Assembly: GCA_944320815.1 (NCBI GenBank)
Contig: CALUIZ010000028.1
Location: 1 to 40,145 of the forward strand
Length of the DNA: 40,145 nt
Direction of reading: 5' to 3'
DNA from: an uncultured Phocaeicola sp.
Lineage (GTDB): Bacteria; Bacteroidota; Bacteroidia; Bacteroidales; Bacteroidaceae
Shown: one piece after another, positions 1 to 8,766 of the stretch
How positions within the stretch are numbered: the stretch's first letter is position 1
How the letters are laid out: each line of letters opens with the position of its first letter
The notes under the pieces: generated by a model
The model's input: only the letters and a program-made list of their open reading frames with translations
Databases searched by the model: none
Told to the model about the DNA's origin: nothing
Position numbers and translations under genes: made by a program

Positions 1-57
1 TCCTCCGCCCTTTCCGCTACGCTCCAAGGACGGAGGAAGGCGGTGGCGGAGTTGCAC
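1..57. repeat. GC-rich inverted-repeat element at window edge
   Basis: TCCTCCG at 1-7 is the reverse complement of CGGAGGA at 31-37; with one mismatch the arms extend to 10 nt around a loop of about 17 nt. It is followed by a G-rich tract (GGCGGTGGCGGAG). The composition differs from the AT-rich spacers elsewhere in the window, so it looks like one copy, possibly truncated by the window edge, of a dispersed intergenic repeat. No coding potential is seen. Whether it is repeated in the genome cannot be judged from this window. Confidence 0.4.
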
Positions 58-171
58 TTCTAACTTGACGGTAGCAAGCTTTTTGTCTTATGGACTTCTG
101 CGGAAATATCAGGCTGTTCCGTGTGAAGCATCCTTTTCTTTTGACTGGAATAACGGCTTGTTATATGAAAA

Positions 172-220
172 GAATCTCCGTGCCGCCGCCAACAGAAGAA
201 ATGGCGGCAACCGGAGATTC
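172..220 (-). terminator. Hairpin terminator after the lipoprotein gene
   Basis: The arms GAATCTCCG-TGCCGCC (172-187) and GGCGGCA-ACCGGAGATTC (203-220) form a long stem with a small internal mismatch and a loop of about 15 nt. Read on the minus strand, the stem is followed by CTTTTCATAT, a short T-rich tract. It lies about 40 nt past the stop codon of the beta-helix lipoprotein gene and would end the receptor-lipoprotein transcript. Confidence 0.7.
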
Positions 221-262
221 AGGGTCGTTTTTATGAAACTTTGTTCAGAAGGAGAGTGCGGG

Positions 263-1453
263 TCAGAGCGTGTAGCCTGTCCAGCCGAAGAGGTTGGTCG
301 CACAGCCTGCGTGGCCTGCTTCGATTGTGACGGTGGCACCTGCCGGATTCTTGGCATTCGTATCCTTTTCTACGTTTGTCGCTTCTTTGGTCACTTCGAC
401 AGACGTACCGTCTGCTGCGTTGCCTTTGCTGTCCTGCAGGTCTACAAGCTCTTCAATTGTGCCGGAACCTTTTACAAGCGCATTGGTGATGGTAGCTTTC
501 GCGCCGCGGCGTACTTTGATGGCATCCTGCATGGGCTGAGATGAAGACAGCGTTTCGATGGTCATGTTTTCAATCTTGAAGTCAGACTGGTTGACGTGGT
601 CCGGGCCGTTTCCGTCCAGGTTTCCGTCAGCTTCCACACCGCGCGGGTCCTCTTCCGTGCTGGTGAACGACGCTTCCCATCTTCCGTAGCAGTTGTTCAG
701 GGTTCCGCAGTAGCCCTGTGTGAAGTCGAACATGTCGTCATCGCAGTTCACTGCCAGCAGGTTGCTTACGTTTACCGAACCTCCGAAGAATTCGATGGCG
801 TCGTCAGCACCTTCGGCAATGTAGATGTTCTCGATTTTTGTTCCGTTTCCTACAGCGTTCAAAGTCAGACCATTGTGCTCGATGTCCGCACTTGAACGTG
901 CTCCTGTGTAGAGGAGTCTGATATAAGAGAGTTCGCCGGAGTTGTCGTTGGCATCATCTCCACCATACAGATAATTAGTGTCCACTTCCGTAGAGCCTTC
1001 CTTGATGGGGTCGCCTTCTTCCGGGTTTGCATTGTATGAGATGGGTGCTTTTCCGTTCAGGATAAGTCCACCCCAGTATCCTGCACTTGCCTTGCTCTCA
1101 TCGTCGGCGGTGAAAGTGATGGGAGCGTCGGCTGTACCTTTCGCAATGATTTTCCCACCGCGTTCAACCAGAATGTAGCTTGAGAATCCTTCTCTGGCCT
1201 TGATGGTCATGCCGGCGGGGATTGTCAGCGTTGCCCCTTCTTTTACGTGAACGGTTCCGTCGATGAAATACTGTTTGTCAGCGTCGAGTGTCAGATCTTC
1301 TCTGATTTCGGCGGGGATGTTTTCACCTTCTGTCGTTACACCGCCGTTTGTGCCCCCGTTGTCTGGAGTGTTGTCATCGTCACTGCAGGAAGCAAGACTC
1401 ATTCCACTTACGATGGCAGCGAATGCCATTGCGGTAAAAAAGAATTTTTTCAT
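263..1453 (-). CDS. Surface-type right-handed beta-helix lipoprotein
   Basis: This is a 396-aa lipoprotein. Residues 1-22 form a signal peptide with lipobox LASC (Cys23). The next residues, SDDD, match the acidic lipoprotein export signal described for Bacteroidetes, so it is probably exposed on the cell surface. The rest has the repetitive short-strand pattern of a right-handed parallel beta-helix, including GATLTIPAGMTIKA near residue 75, a conserved block DDAIEFFGG...NCDDDMFDFTQGYCG around residues 218-250, and an aromatic-rich C-terminus (NLFGWTGYTL). No catalytic motif is recognised. It lies 54 nt downstream of a TonB-dependent receptor on the same strand and a terminator follows it, so the two probably form one operon. 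The protein may act as the receptor's surface ligand-binding partner, but that role is inferred only from position. The start is the ATG immediately before the signal peptide; there is no Shine-Dalgarno, as is usual in this phylum. Confidence 0.8.
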   Translation of the reverse strand: MKKFFFTAMAFAAIVSGMSLASCSDDDNTPDNGGTNGGVTTEGENIPAEIREDLTLDADKQYFIDGTVHVKEGATLTIPAGMTIKAREGFSSYILVERGGKIIAKGTADAPITFTADDESKASAGYWGGLILNGKAPISYNANPEEGDPIKEGSTEVDTNYLYGGDDANDNSGELSYIRLLYTGARSSADIEHNGLTLNAVGNGTKIENIYIAEGADDAIEFFGGSVNVSNLLAVNCDDDMFDFTQGYCGTLNNCYGRWEASFTSTEEDPRGVEADGNLDGNGPDHVNQSDFKIENMTIETLSSSQPMQDAIKVRRGAKATITNALVKGSGTIEELVDLQDSKGNAADGTSVEVTKEATNVEKDTNAKNPAGATVTIEAGHAGCATNLFGWTGYTL

Positions 1454-1507
1454 GTTGATAAAATTTGGTTAGAAAAATAGTTAGTAAATGTTTTTTATAC
1501 GTTCAGG

Positions 1508-4216
1508 TCAAAAATTGCAGCTCACTCCGATGCTGAAGTCCATGCCTTTCTTGTATTTGCTCAGTACGACCTCCTTGTTGTCTGCATTTCCCTTGCGGGT
1601 GAGCTGGTGGGTCGAGTTGAGCAGGTTGCGTGCCTTTACACTGACGGAGAGATATTTTCCGATTTGTGTGGAGGCCACGAAATCGAGTGTCGGTATCCCG
1701 TTTTCCACGATGTCCTGATAACCCTGCGTTCCGATTGTGTAGATTCTGTCGCTGAAATAGTTGAGCACTAAAGCCGTGTTCAGCGACTTTGTCCCTTTGC
1801 GGAACAGATAGCTCAGGTCGGCATTGGCAATCCAGGGGGCGGCTCCTTCAAGCTGTGAGCCTGTCGGGTCGCTTGCCAGAGGAACTTTTGCACAAGTGTA
1901 GGTGTAGGCTCCGTTTATTCCGAAACTCAGCTTGCTCAGTCCGTTGTCGGGAAGCTGGCGTGAGAACAGATTCTTTTTCAGTTCCATTTCCACTCCGGCG
2001 GCAGTGGCGTGGTCCGCGATGTTCTGGTAAGAAAGGAAGCCTCCGGCACTGGCGACTTCAATTCTTGAAATCGGGCGTTTGATGTATTTGTAGAATCCGG
2101 TGATGGAGAACAGTTCTGAAGGCGACAGATACCAGTCCCATTTGAGGTCGATGTTATAGTTGTCAGACGGCTTCAGGTCCGGATTACCCTGACTCTTGAA
2201 ACTTACGCTGATGTAGCGGTAGGGCGAGATTTCCTTTGACTGCGGCAAAGTGTAGGTCTTGCTTGCGGCCAGTCGCAGCGTGTGGCTGTCGTTGATGTTA
2301 TAGCGGAGGTTCAGGCTCGGCAGGAAATACGACTTGTCGATTTCCTGGCTTCCTTTGCTTCCGCCCCGGTTCACGTTGTAGTCCACTTTCATATATACAT
2401 CATCGTATTTCAGTCCGAGATTGGCGATGAATTTTGAAGTGAACTGATAAGTGGCTTCCGCATAGGCCGAATGGATATTCTTGTTCACGCTGTATTTGTC
2501 CAGATTATAGTCGAGCAGAAAGTCGTTGTCCTGATAGTTGCTCTCATTGTAATAATCATCGAAATGTATGACATTGATGTCGAATGCAGGCTGGTCCACG
2601 ACCGACATGTCATACTCTGCAGCCTCAAAACTGTCGTCGATGATACGCCCCATGTAGCCGATCTGCACGTTGGAGTTCTGCTCGAAGCGGTCGGCTATTT
2701 TGTAGACCAGTGAAGCGCGCAGGTTCAGGTCCTTTTCGTCGAGTCCGGAAAAATAGCGTTGCTGCACGCCGGTGCCTTTCATCGGCACATAGCCTTCGTC
2801 TGTCTTTGACAGGTTGTTGATACGGCGGTCAGGCTCGTTCCCGTGGATGATGTTGTAAGAGACTCCCGCATGGAGGTCGAATTTCTTGTTCAGTTCCCAT
2901 TTGCTGTTCAACTGGTTCACGAACAGCAGATTGTCGTTGGCCTGCTGGCGGCGCATGAAGCCTTCATATGTGTCGGACGACTGATAGTCATTGTCCATGC
3001 CCAGATATTCTCCTACAGATTCTTTGGTGGCATGCACCATCATGAAATTATATGCAATTCTGTGTCTGTGGTTGTGGCTGTATTCCAGATTGGCCATTGC
3101 AATCTGGCTTGTCTCCACTTGTGAGATGTCGCCGTCCATGTCCTGCGACAGGGTTCCTGTGGTAGTGGTGTTGCGCACTTCCTCTTCGTAGTGTGTATAG
3201 TTTTTGTTGTGGCTTGCCACGAGATAGAAAGACAGCGGGTTCTCGTTGTTGCCGAGGCGGAACTTCTTTCCTCCCGATATGGCATAGCTCTGGTTGATTT
3301 GCAGGTCCTGTCTGGCAGGGTCGAGCGAATTATGGAAATTGTAGCTGTTGAGGCTTTCTCCGGGCTGGGTCTTGTTGGCGAAACCGAATGCGTTCACTCC
3401 GCTCATCTTCAGGAAGTCGGAAGACACGGTTTGGGTGTTGAGTCCTCCCGACAGGCTGATGTTCAGCTTGCCGTCGCCGGTAAGTTCCTTCGATGTGATG
3501 TTGATGTTGGCTCCCGCCACGTCTGCCAGCGTGTTGCTGTAGAAGGCCTTGTTCACTTCAACCGACTGGATGATGTCGGTAGAGAAGAAGTCGAGCGCGA
3601 TGTTCTTGTATTCCGGGTCTTCCGATGGGATGGGAAAGCGGTTCAGTGTCGTGATGTTATAACGGTCGCCCAGTCCGCGGACAAATACGTTCTTCACACC
3701 TTCCTGCTTGGAAATTCCTGAAATCTTTGTCACGGCACCTTGTGCGTCGCTCACTCCCTTGCGCGAGAGCTCCTGTGCGCCAACGGCCTGCACCGCCACC
3801 ACCGAACGTTTCTGTTCGAGCAGCGTCACGTTTTCCGATTCCCGGTTGGCTTTGCCCACCACCACTACATCCGACAGCATCTGGTCGTCAGTGACCATCT
3901 CGAAGTCAAGCGTGGTGACTTTGTTGTCCTCAATCTTTACCTGACGTTTTACGGCCGTCTTGTAGCCTACATATTTTATCTCGATGTCATATATTCCGTC
4001 CTTTATGCCGGACAGTTGGAAATTCCCGTCAATGTCCGTTATCGTGGCGAGATTGCTTCCCACCACCTGCACGGTGGCTCCAATCAGCGGTTCTTTCGAT
4101 TTCTGGTCCTTGATGCTTCCTCTGATGTTCACCTCCGTCTCTTCTGCCCCCATCATTTGCGCAGCCATAAGTGTCATGAGTGCGGTTGCGCCGATCCATT
4201 TTCTTAGCCTGTTCAT
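1508..4216 (-). CDS. TonB-dependent outer-membrane receptor
   Basis: This is a 902-aa outer-membrane receptor that would take up a ligand using TonB-ExbBD energy. A signal peptide occupies residues 1-23. A carboxypeptidase-D regulatory-like domain follows at about 30-110 (EPLIGATVQVVGSNLATITDIDGNF). A TonB-box-like stretch (DVVVVGKA) is near 115. The plug lies at about 130-245 and contains VFVRGLGDRYN and ADVAGANINI. A 22-strand-type barrel ends in a C-terminal phenylalanine (GVSCNF), as is usual for outer-membrane barrels. The protein is shorter than typical SusC proteins and no SusD gene accompanies it; its partner is the beta-helix lipoprotein downstream. The substrate is unknown. Sequence family alone cannot distinguish metal, cofactor, peptide or glycan uptake. 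Confidence 0.88.
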   Translation of the reverse strand: MNRLRKWIGATALMTLMAAQMMGAEETEVNIRGSIKDQKSKEPLIGATVQVVGSNLATITDIDGNFQLSGIKDGIYDIEIKYVGYKTAVKRQVKIEDNKVTTLDFEMVTDDQMLSDVVVVGKANRESENVTLLEQKRSVVAVQAVGAQELSRKGVSDAQGAVTKISGISKQEGVKNVFVRGLGDRYNITTLNRFPIPSEDPEYKNIALDFFSTDIIQSVEVNKAFYSNTLADVAGANINITSKELTGDGKLNISLSGGLNTQTVSSDFLKMSGVNAFGFANKTQPGESLNSYNFHNSLDPARQDLQINQSYAISGGKKFRLGNNENPLSFYLVASHNKNYTHYEEEVRNTTTTGTLSQDMDGDISQVETSQIAMANLEYSHNHRHRIAYNFMMVHATKESVGEYLGMDNDYQSSDTYEGFMRRQQANDNLLFVNQLNSKWELNKKFDLHAGVSYNIIHGNEPDRRINNLSKTDEGYVPMKGTGVQQRYFSGLDEKDLNLRASLVYKIADRFEQNSNVQIGYMGRIIDDSFEAAEYDMSVVDQPAFDINVIHFDDYYNESNYQDNDFLLDYNLDKYSVNKNIHSAYAEATYQFTSKFIANLGLKYDDVYMKVDYNVNRGGSKGSQEIDKSYFLPSLNLRYNINDSHTLRLAASKTYTLPQSKEISPYRYISVSFKSQGNPDLKPSDNYNIDLKWDWYLSPSELFSITGFYKYIKRPISRIEVASAGGFLSYQNIADHATAAGVEMELKKNLFSRQLPDNGLSKLSFGINGAYTYTCAKVPLASDPTGSQLEGAAPWIANADLSYLFRKGTKSLNTALVLNYFSDRIYTIGTQGYQDIVENGIPTLDFVASTQIGKYLSVSVKARNLLNSTHQLTRKGNADNKEVVLSKYKKGMDFSIGVSCNF

Positions 4217-4245
4217 TCTTCGTCGATACTTTGTTTTTCCGTGTG

Positions 4246-4253
4246 CAAAGTTC
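4246..4253 (-). promoter_or_regulatory. Possible -7 element for the receptor operon
   Basis: On the minus strand this reads GAACTTTG followed by CA, one base off the Bacteroidetes -7 consensus TAnnTTTG. It lies 29 nt upstream of the receptor ATG. No TTTG -33 box is seen at the usual 19-21 nt spacing, so support is modest. Confidence 0.35.
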
Positions 4254-4360
4254 GTCCGGCGGGGTTACATCATTATATCAGTGGAGTGAAGATTCGTTTA
4301 AGCGGATGTTTCGGAAGCGTTGCTTTGTGTTACATTCTGTTTTCATGTTTTACAAAGCGG

Positions 4361-5125
4361 TTACTTGAGAATGAACAGGGGCCTTTCCGGGGTGCTCAGG
4401 CTTTCGTCGTAGGCAAAGCCTTCCCATTCGAAGCGTTTCAATGCTTCCGGGTCTTCTGTCCAGCTTTTCAGGATATGTCTGGTCATTTCTCCCCGGCACA
4501 TTTTTGTATAGATGACTATGGTGGAGAGCTTTCCGTTCTTGACGACTTGAAATTCGGGTGTAATGACGCGCACTTCACGGCACACTTTCTCCCAGTCGAA
4601 CAGATTCTTCATCTCTCCGCTTGCCAGATTCACCAGAATGTTCCCCTGCTTTTTGATTTCATTTATGAAGTAGTCGGTGAGCAAAGGCCGCCAATATTCG
4701 AACATGGTCTTGTTCTCCCGTTCCGGGAGCCTGACGTTCCCTTCAAGCCGGTAGTTCCTGATACCGTCCAGCGGACGCAGTATCCCGTAGAGGAAGGAAG
4801 AGATGAAAAGATGCGTCTGGGCGAACAGAAAATCCTCTTCCGTAAAGTCTTTCGGACTGATGTGCTTGAACACGATTCCGGTGTATGAAAGGAGGGCAGG
4901 AAGCGGACGGTTGTTTTCTGAGAAGAAATTATGGTAACGGAAATGGTTTTCTGCGGCCAGTTTGGGACTGACGTGCAGTAGCCGCCCCATTTCTTCAGCC
5001 GGAAGCTGTGCGAGATGAAGTGCGTTGCTGCCGGCTTCTTTCTCAAAATGCGGGACTGAAATATAAGGTGTGTGCGTTTGGGTGTGCGCCGTCATGGTCT
5101 TCGCGCACGAGATGAATGTAATCAT
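4361..5125 (-). CDS. yaaA: Peroxide stress protein YaaA (UPF0246/DUF328)
   Basis: This 254-aa protein matches the YaaA family in full. It has the N-terminal signature MITFISCAKTM (compare MLILISPAKTL in E. coli) and a central block FLYGILRPLDGIRNYRLE. NILVNLASGEMKNLFDW and a C-terminal FEWEGFAYDESLSTPERPLFIL follow. In E. coli, YaaA is cytoplasmic, is induced by hydrogen peroxide and limits DNA damage by lowering unincorporated iron; the same role is inferred here. The gene stands alone: a recognisable -7 promoter box lies 36 nt upstream, and 144 nt separate it from the receptor gene on the same strand. The ATG used gives the family-typical N-terminus. Confidence 0.93.
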   Translation of the reverse strand: MITFISCAKTMTAHTQTHTPYISVPHFEKEAGSNALHLAQLPAEEMGRLLHVSPKLAAENHFRYHNFFSENNRPLPALLSYTGIVFKHISPKDFTEEDFLFAQTHLFISSFLYGILRPLDGIRNYRLEGNVRLPERENKTMFEYWRPLLTDYFINEIKKQGNILVNLASGEMKNLFDWEKVCREVRVITPEFQVVKNGKLSTIVIYTKMCRGEMTRHILKSWTEDPEALKRFEWEGFAYDESLSTPERPLFILK

Positions 5126-5160
5126 ATTCTTTTCTTTATATTATATATTGTGTTCCAGTG

Positions 5161-5168
5161 CAAAGATA
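5161..5168 (-). promoter_or_regulatory. -7 promoter element for yaaA
   Basis: The minus-strand sequence TATCTTTG, followed by CAC, matches the Bacteroidetes consensus TAnnTTTG exactly. It lies 36 nt upstream of the yaaA ATG, giving a predicted leader of about 30 nt. No clear TTTG -33 box is present at the standard spacing. Confidence 0.6.
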
Positions 5169-5590
5169 AGCAAAATATTCCGGTGTTCCGGAGAACTTTA
5201 GACGGGTGGCTGTTGTTGGTTATTGCATGGCCGGTTGGTTGCGTGGATGCATTGTCTGGATTCGGTTTTAGTTAATATTCTTTTGGATATCGTTTGTTGT
5301 CCTTCCCTTTTTGTGGATTCATGTGCCGTGTATGGACAATGAAAGCCGGAAGAGGAATTAGAATGTGAAAAGTCGGATTATGGCCTTGATTTCTTATAAA
5401 CTGAAAGCTTGTTTGCCGGAATATGGAAAAATGTTTTTCAGAGGATGATTTTTCCGTTGTCTGAGTATGTATGCAATAAATATGCAAATAAAAATACGTA
5501 TTTGACAAGAAAATCCAGATAAAAGTGTTAAAGAGCAGTTTTTTGAATGCATTTGTTGGAAAATCGTACAAATGTTTTGAAATATATTAT

Positions 5591-5598
5591 TACTTTTG
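5591..5598 (+). promoter_or_regulatory. -7 promoter element for the SusC/SusD operon
   Basis: TACTTTTG followed by CG matches TAnnTTTG. Transcription would start near 5604 and leave a leader of about 55 nt before the ATG at 5660. The -33 position is not a good TTTG (a TTTG at 5576-5579 is too close), which suggests an activator may be needed. Confidence 0.55.
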
Positions 5599-5659
5599 CG
5601 CGCTGTTAGAATGAATGAATTTTTATTAATGTAAAGTTAAACTTTTAAGAGAGGTTTTT

Positions 5660-8600
5660 ATGAAAAGAAGATTGATGCTGTTGATGACCTGCCTGGTGAT
5701 AGGTGTAGGTCTGGTGAACGCTCAGGTCAAGAAAGTGACAGGTCATGTCACTTCCGAAGAAGACGGCTTGCCTGTAGTGGGAGCATCAGTGTTGGTGAAA
5801 GGTGCCACGGTAGGTACTGTCACAGACATTGATGGTAATTTTACGTTGAACAACGTGCCGGGCTCTGCAGAAGTTCTGGTGATTTCATTTATCGGACTGG
5901 AAACGCAGGAAGTGGAAATCAAGCCTGTAGTGAATGTGGTGCTGAAATCCGACTCGGAGGTGCTGGATGAAGTGATGGTCGTGGCTTACGGTACGGCGAA
6001 GAAATCTTCGTTCACCGGTTCGGCAACCAATGTGCATGCCGACCAGATCACTTCCGGCTCTCGCGAATCTATCGACAAGGCTCTGGCCGGAAAGGTGACC
6101 GGTGTCCGCATTGCGTCGGCTACGGGTGACCCCGGTTCGATGGGTGAGATGAATATCCGCGGTGTCGGTTCAATCAACGGGTCTACCACTCCGCTTTATG
6201 TGATAGATGGTGTGGTGATGAAGTCGGATGGCGACATGAACTATTATGGTAAGTCGCAGAGCGTTTTGAGTACGCTGAATCCGGATGACATTGAAAGCAT
6301 GACGATCCTGAAGGATGCCGCCGCCGCTTCTCTGTACGGTTCGCGTGCCGCAAACGGTGTGGTAATCATTACTACAAAAGGCGGCAAGGAAGGAAAGACC
6401 CGTGTGTCATACAACGGTGAAGTGGGTTGGAACAAGATGGCGGTCGACCAGTACAACATGATGAGTGCTTCTGACTACAAGAATTATGTGCGTGAGGCAG
6501 TGGCAAACTACTATATGGACTATGAAGGCTTCACCGATAAAGATGCGGCTTACATCGCTGCGGATACTTATAACGGAGATCCGACGCGGAATGTGGGTGT
6601 GGGTGATTTCCTTTATGACACCACCGGAAAGTACAGCACGAACTGGAAGGACGAGATTTACCGTACAGCCGTGACACAGAACCATCAGATTTCACTGAAC
6701 GGCGGCAATCAGTCGACCAAGTTCTATGCCGGGTTCGGTTACAACAAGAGCGAAGGTGTTGTGCTGGGCAGTGATTTCCAGCGTATTTCAGGGCGAATCA
6801 ACGTAGATCAGAAGGTGGCGGATTGGGCGGATTTCTCCGTAAGACAGATGATTGCCTCTACTACGCAGAACGGTTTCCGTGACCAGAATGATCAGGCTCA
6901 GGGACTCGGTACAAGCTCTCCGCTGGGTATTCTGTTCGCAATGGACCCTACAGCTCCGGTGAAGAATGAAGACGGGACGTATAATGCGAATGCCGGCTAC
7001 GGACAGGTAAGCAACCCGCACCTGATGCTCGGCGGAAAGGACAGTGATACGGCTCTTGAATGGATTCAGAGCAAGATGTTCCGCAGCATGACCAATGCGG
7101 AACTGAATCTTCACTTCCTCGACAAGCTGTTCGTGCGTTCCGTGTTCGGTTACGACTATATCGACAACAAGCATTTTGAGTATTGGGACCGTGACGGAGT
7201 GAATGGTGCAGCGGTAGGCGGTATGGGTACTCGCTATACCTTTGAAAATACGACTCTGACAAGCTCGAATACGATAACTTATACCGACACGTTTAAAGAC
7301 AAACACAACCTGTCTGTTCTGGCGGGATTTGAACTGGAGAACCAGAATCTGCTTCAAATTGCGACTGTAGCGCAAAATTATTCCAGCCATCTGCCTGAAC
7401 TGGCAAACGGCCAGCCTTCACAGGCTACGAGTGCTACATACGGCTCAGGCATGTTGTCTTACTTCGGCAATGTGAACTACAACTTTGACGACAAATATTA
7501 CTTGTCGGGAAGTTTCCGCCGCGACGGTTCTTCACGTTTGAGCAAAGACAACCGTTGGGCTAACTTCTGGTCGGTATCCGGCGCATGGCGTTTGAGCAAG
7601 GAAGGTTTTATGGAGGATATGCCTCTGTTCACAGACTTCAAACTGAAGTTGTCATACGGAACGAACGGTAACCTGCCGGTGGATTATTACGGATACAAGG
7701 ACCTGTACACCGGTTCCGGTTACGGGAACAATCCGGCTATCTATTGGAGCCAGTTGCCCAATGACAAGCTCACATGGGAAAAGTCCAAGAACCTTAATGT
7801 CGGTTTTGAATGGAACATGTACGACCGTGTGACATTGAGCGCAGAATATTATCTGAAGAAAACGACGGACTTGCTGTTCAATGTGCCTACGTCTCTTGTC
7901 ACCGGATTTGCCGACAAATGGGATAACCTCGGTGAACTGAAAAACGACGGTGTGGAAATCGAGGTGAACTCACGGAACATTATCCATAAAGACTTTACAT
8001 GGAATACAAACTTCAACTTGACTTACCAGCGGAGCATCGTTGAAGAGTTGCCGGACGGGGAAGACATCCAGTACGGGGACGGACAGATGTATATTCACCG
8101 TGAAGGAGAATCTATGTACAGCTTCTATCTGCCGGAATGGAAGGGCGTGAACCCGGAAACCGGACGCGGAGAGTTCTGGATCGACCCGAACGACCATTCC
8201 AAGGGTGCTACAACCAACTACAGTGAAGCTCAATGGGCTGTTGTCGGAAAAGCTTTGCCCGATGTGTTGGGAGGTATGACAAATACGTTTACCTATAAAG
8301 ACTTCGACCTGTCGTTCTTGATTACGTATCAGTTCGGCGGTGACATGTTCGACTATCCGGGATATTTCACTCACAATGACGGTCTCCGCCTGGGTTCAAT
8401 TGTGCCGGAAGATGACCTGGTAGGAAACTACTGGACAAAGCCGGGCGATATTGTGGATAACCCGAAACCTGTTTATGGTGGAGCTGCAACCGGACGTTCT
8501 GACCAGTTCTCAAGCCGTCATATCAAATCGACCGACAATATCCGTCTGCGCGAACTGACTGTAGGATATAATATTCCGATTTCAAAGAAATACATCAACC

Positions 8601-8749
8601 GTCTGCGTGTTTATTTCCGTGCCAACAATCTGGCTATGATCTGGGCCAAGACAAAAGGTGTGGATCCTGATGTGGCCATCAACGGTTATCGCCAGGCTGA
8701 TACTCCGCAGTTGAGAAGTTGTGTTTTCGGTGTAAATATTGAACTCTAA
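5660..8749 (+). CDS. SusC/RagA-family TonB-dependent transporter
   Basis: This 1029-aa outer-membrane transporter has a signal peptide at 1-21 (ending VNAQ) and a carboxypeptidase-D-like domain at about 25-95 (VVGASVLVKGATVGTVTDIDGNF). The SusC TonB-box motif LDEVMVVAYGTAKK is at about 101-114. In the plug are VRIASATGDPGSM, the SusC-type TPLYVIDGV and ILKDAAAASLYGSRAANGV. A large barrel ends in FGVNIEL. There is no N-terminal STN domain, so it is not the kind of receptor that signals through an anti-sigma factor. SusC proteins pair with the SusD lid encoded immediately downstream (17-nt gap) to import oligosaccharides or, in some cases, peptides. The substrate cannot be named, because no glycoside hydrolase, peptidase or dedicated regulator lies next to it. 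Confidence 0.95.
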   Translation: MKRRLMLLMTCLVIGVGLVNAQVKKVTGHVTSEEDGLPVVGASVLVKGATVGTVTDIDGNFTLNNVPGSAEVLVISFIGLETQEVEIKPVVNVVLKSDSEVLDEVMVVAYGTAKKSSFTGSATNVHADQITSGSRESIDKALAGKVTGVRIASATGDPGSMGEMNIRGVGSINGSTTPLYVIDGVVMKSDGDMNYYGKSQSVLSTLNPDDIESMTILKDAAAASLYGSRAANGVVIITTKGGKEGKTRVSYNGEVGWNKMAVDQYNMMSASDYKNYVREAVANYYMDYEGFTDKDAAYIAADTYNGDPTRNVGVGDFLYDTTGKYSTNWKDEIYRTAVTQNHQISLNGGNQSTKFYAGFGYNKSEGVVLGSDFQRISGRINVDQKVADWADFSVRQMIASTTQNGFRDQNDQAQGLGTSSPLGILFAMDPTAPVKNEDGTYNANAGYGQVSNPHLMLGGKDSDTALEWIQSKMFRSMTNAELNLHFLDKLFVRSVFGYDYIDNKHFEYWDRDGVNGAAVGGMGTRYTFENTTLTSSNTITYTDTFKDKHNLSVLAGFELENQNLLQIATVAQNYSSHLPELANGQPSQATSATYGSGMLSYFGNVNYNFDDKYYLSGSFRRDGSSRLSKDNRWANFWSVSGAWRLSKEGFMEDMPLFTDFKLKLSYGTNGNLPVDYYGYKDLYTGSGYGNNPAIYWSQLPNDKLTWEKSKNLNVGFEWNMYDRVTLSAEYYLKKTTDLLFNVPTSLVTGFADKWDNLGELKNDGVEIEVNSRNIIHKDFTWNTNFNLTYQRSIVEELPDGEDIQYGDGQMYIHREGESMYSFYLPEWKGVNPETGRGEFWIDPNDHSKGATTNYSEAQWAVVGKALPDVLGGMTNTFTYKDFDLSFLITYQFGGDMFDYPGYFTHNDGLRLGSIVPEDDLVGNYWTKPGDIVDNPKPVYGGAATGRSDQFSSRHIKSTDNIRLRELTVGYNIPISKKYINRLRVYFRANNLAMIWAKTKGVDPDVAINGYRQADTPQLRSCVFGVNIEL

Positions 8750-8766
8750 CCAAAAAACGAAAGATA

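Larger units (their letters stand above)
5126..5659. other. Divergent intergenic region between yaaA and susC-like gene
   Basis: This 534-nt spacer is AT-rich and no convincing gene is seen in it. The yaaA promoter is at its left edge and the susC-like promoter at its right. A perfect 12-nt palindrome, AAATACGTATTT (5492-5503), lies about 90 nt upstream of the susC-like -7 box, next to two ATGCAA(A)TA-like copies at about 5470-5490. These could be an operator. A 99-codon open frame on the minus strand here lacks family resemblance and is considered chance. Confidence 0.5.

Noticed and set aside
3191..3721. 176-codon open frame opposite the TonB receptor
   Set aside because: It is an antisense shadow with no promoter or family resemblance.
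4322..4358. GCTTTGT/ACAAAGC pairing after yaaA as a terminator
   Set aside because: The stem is only 7 bp with a 23-nt loop, begins 2 nt after the stop and has no T-run on the minus strand.
5272..5571. 99-codon minus-strand frame in the yaaA-susC spacer
   Set aside because: Its composition is that of random AT-rich DNA, no family is recognised, and it covers the likely regulatory region of the susC-like gene.
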